DNA from: Acidobacteriota bacterium
GTDB lineage: Bacteria > Acidobacteriota > Vicinamibacteria > Vicinamibacterales > SCN-69-37
NCBI GenBank assembly: GCA_021824055.1
Contig: JAKALV010000228.1
Span: 1 to 5,461 of the forward strand
Direction of reading: 5' to 3'
Length of the DNA: 5,461 nucleotides
Under the pieces are notes generated by a model, which saw only the letters and a list, made by a program, of their open reading frames with translations, had not been told where the DNA came from and ran no database searches. Shown piece by piece: positions 4,186 through 5,461 of this stretch. The translations under genes and the position numbers were made by a program. The number at the start of each line of letters is the position of its first letter. The first letter of the stretch is position 1.

Positions 4186-5461
4186 TTAGGTCTTCTCGTC
4201 CAGCTCGGCCCATCGGGCGTACAGGGTCTCGAGTTCCGTCTTGAGGGTCTCGGCGCGCTCGAGGGCGGTCCGGATGTTCTCCGAGCCCGCCTTGTAGAAC
4301 TCCGGCGAGCTGATGCGCTCGTGCAGCATCTTGCCTTCCGTCTCGAGGACCTCGATCTTCGCGGGCAGCGCGGCATACTCGCGTTGTTCGTTGTACGAGC
4401 GCTTCTTCTTCGCCGCAACCGCCGCCGCGGGCGCGCGAGGCTCCGGCGCGCGCGGTTTGCCGTGCACCACCTGCGCCACCCGCGCCACCTGCATTCCCTG
4501 CGCCACCTGCATTCCCTGCCCGTTCTTCCAATCGTCGTAGTCGCCGACGTTCTCCCGCACGAGACCGTCACCGTCAAACGACAGCGTCGACGTGACCACG
4601 TTGTTGAGAAACTTCCGGTCATGGCTGACGAGAAGAATCGTGCCCGCGAAATCGACGAGCAGCTCTTCAAGCAGCTCGAGGGTTTCGATGTCCAGATCGT
4701 TTGTGGGTTCGTCGAGCACCAGCACGTTCGCCGGGCGCGTGAACAGGCGCGCCAGCAGCAGACGGTTGCGCTCGCCGCCGGACAGCGCCTTGACCGGAGA
4801 CCGCGCGCGCTCCGGCGGAAACAGGAAGTCCTCGAGATAGCCGTGCACGTGCCGCGGCTGGCCTGCGACCATCACCGTGGTGTTGCCGTCGGCGACCGCC
4901 TCGACGACGGTGGCCTCCGGATCCAGCTGCTCCCGCTGCTGGTCGTAGTAGGCCACCTGCACGTTGGCGCCGTGACGCACCTCGCCGGTGTCCGGCGCGA
5001 GATCGCCCAGCATCATCCGCAGCAGCGTCGTCTTGCCGGCGCCGTTCGGCCCGATCAGCCCGATGCGGTCGCCGCGCATGACGCGCGTGCTGAACTCGCG
5101 GATCACGACCTGGCCGCCGTACGACTTCGACACACCCTCGAGCTCGAAGACCATCTGGCCCGACCGCTCGCCCGTGTCGATCTGCATGCGGACCGATCCG
5201 ACCAGCGCGCGCCGCGCGGCCCGCTCCTGCCGCATGGCCATGAGCTTCTTGACGCGGCCTTCGTCACGGGTCCGCCGTGCCTTGACGCCGCGCCGCAGCC
5301 ACACTTCTTCCTGGGCCAGCAGTTTGTCGAACTTGGTGTTGGCCAGCGCCTCGTTCGCGAGCCACGCTTCCTTCTTCTCGAGAAACGTCGCGTAGTCGCC
5401 GGGCCACGATGTGAGCCGGCCGCGATCCAGCTCGACGATGCGCGTGGCGATGTTCTGCAGG
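4186..5461 (-). CDS. uup: ABC-F ATPase Uup (N-terminal part outside window)
   Basis: The frame is open from the right edge to TAA at 4186-4188: 424 visible residues, so about 200 N-terminal residues (the first ATPase domain) are missing compared with E. coli Uup (about 635). A GTG at 5302-5304 is not the start, because homologous sequence (TRIVELDRG, YATFLEKKEAW, KLLAQEEVWLRRG) continues upstream. Visible order: inter-domain linker with ARRTRDEGRVK (about 61-71), then the second ATPase domain (about 103-305) with Walker A GPNGAGKT (137-144), signature LSGGE (226-230), Walker B with the ABC-F hallmark LVLDEPTNDLD (247-257) and switch His280 in SHDR. A low-complexity tether (about 313-352) leads to the C-terminal coiled coil (about 353-424), the domain that binds DNA in E. 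coli Uup. Soluble ABC-F proteins act on ribosomes rather than as transporters; Uup is linked to transposon precise excision and ribosome function. The VIT gene follows after 12 nt. Confidence 0.93.
   Translation of the reverse strand, partial: LQNIATRIVELDRGRLTSWPGDYATFLEKKEAWLANEALANTKFDKLLAQEEVWLRRGVKARRTRDEGRVKKLMAMRQERAARRALVGSVRMQIDTGERSGQMVFELEGVSKSYGGQVVIREFSTRVMRGDRIGLIGPNGAGKTTLLRMMLGDLAPDTGEVRHGANVQVAYYDQQREQLDPEATVVEAVADGNTTVMVAGQPRHVHGYLEDFLFPPERARSPVKALSGGERNRLLLARLFTRPANVLVLDEPTNDLDIETLELLEELLVDFAGTILLVSHDRKFLNNVVTSTLSFDGDGLVRENVGDYDDWKNGQGMQVAQGMQVARVAQVVHGKPRAPEPRAPAAAVAAKKKRSYNEQREYAALPAKIEVLETEGKMLHERISSPEFYKAGSENIRTALERAETLKTELETLYARWAELDEKT
4482..4517 (-). repeat. Two perfect 18-nt tandem copies in the uup linker
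   Basis: The 18-nt unit at 4482-4499 (plus strand GCGCCACCTGCATTCCCT) is repeated exactly at 4500-4517. Degenerate 9-nt pieces of it (GCCACCTGC, GCCACCCGC) occupy the adjoining bases at about 4465-4481. Eighteen bases keep the frame, adding the hexapeptide Gly-Met-Gln-Val-Ala-Gln between the second ATPase domain and the C-terminal coiled coil, where the protein is a flexible tether. This looks like recent slippage or duplication in a tolerant segment. Confidence 0.85.

Noticed and set aside
4092..4670. Alternative minus-strand open frame of 192 codons spanning the uup/VIT junction
   Set aside because: It is a frame-shifted shadow of uup, extremely Arg/Ser-rich, while the true frame carries all ABC-F motifs.
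5302..5304. GTG as the start of the ABC-F gene
   Set aside because: The frame stays open upstream to the window edge and encodes Uup-like linker sequence there, so the GTG is an internal Val codon.

Overview
The window is GC-rich bacterial chromosome, densely packed with ordinary genes in mixed orientation. GC-rich third codon positions, GTG starts, a Uup-type ABC-F ATPase, a degenerate EAL-HDOD protein and a convergent spacer built from degenerate CCTTGAA heptads suggest a free-living, high-GC Gram-negative lineage. Acidobacteriota (Vicinamibacteria-like) is my best guess, but it is an inference from style and not proven by any marker gene. I see no rRNA, tRNA, CRISPR array, transposase, phage gene or defence island.

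Layout, left to right. (1) 1-789, minus strand: the N-terminal 263 residues of an exported protein of unknown function, running off the left edge. (2) 790-844: a short divergent promoter region with a palindrome. (3) 845-1315, plus strand: a MarR-family regulator. (4) 1316-1524: a spacer between convergent genes, almost filled by a ~150-bp nested inverted repeat whose outer arms are arrays of degenerate heptads. (5) 1525-1983, minus strand: a small SRPBCC (START/Bet v 1-like) protein, better started at a GTG with a strong Shine-Dalgarno than at the upstream ATG. (6) 1984-2229: a divergent regulatory region with a 12-bp perfect palindrome near the SRPBCC promoter side and a separate 7-6-7 dyad toward the next gene. 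(7) 2230-3459, plus strand: a YuxH-like EAL-HDOD signalling protein whose EAL half has lost key catalytic residues. (8) 3478-4173, minus strand: a VIT1/CCC1-family Fe2+/Mn2+ transporter. (9) 4186-5461, minus strand: the C-terminal two thirds of an ABC-F ATPase closely resembling Uup, running off the right edge.

How the parts relate. uup and the VIT transporter are 12 nt apart on the same strand and are probably co-transcribed, with uup first. The MarR regulator and the exported protein diverge from a 55-bp region that may carry a shared operator. The EAL-HDOD and SRPBCC genes diverge and appear functionally unrelated. No convincing new multi-gene system is visible. The most unusual non-coding items are the heptad inverted repeat at 1347-1499, the palindrome at 2021-2032 and an in-frame 18-nt tandem duplication in the uup linker.
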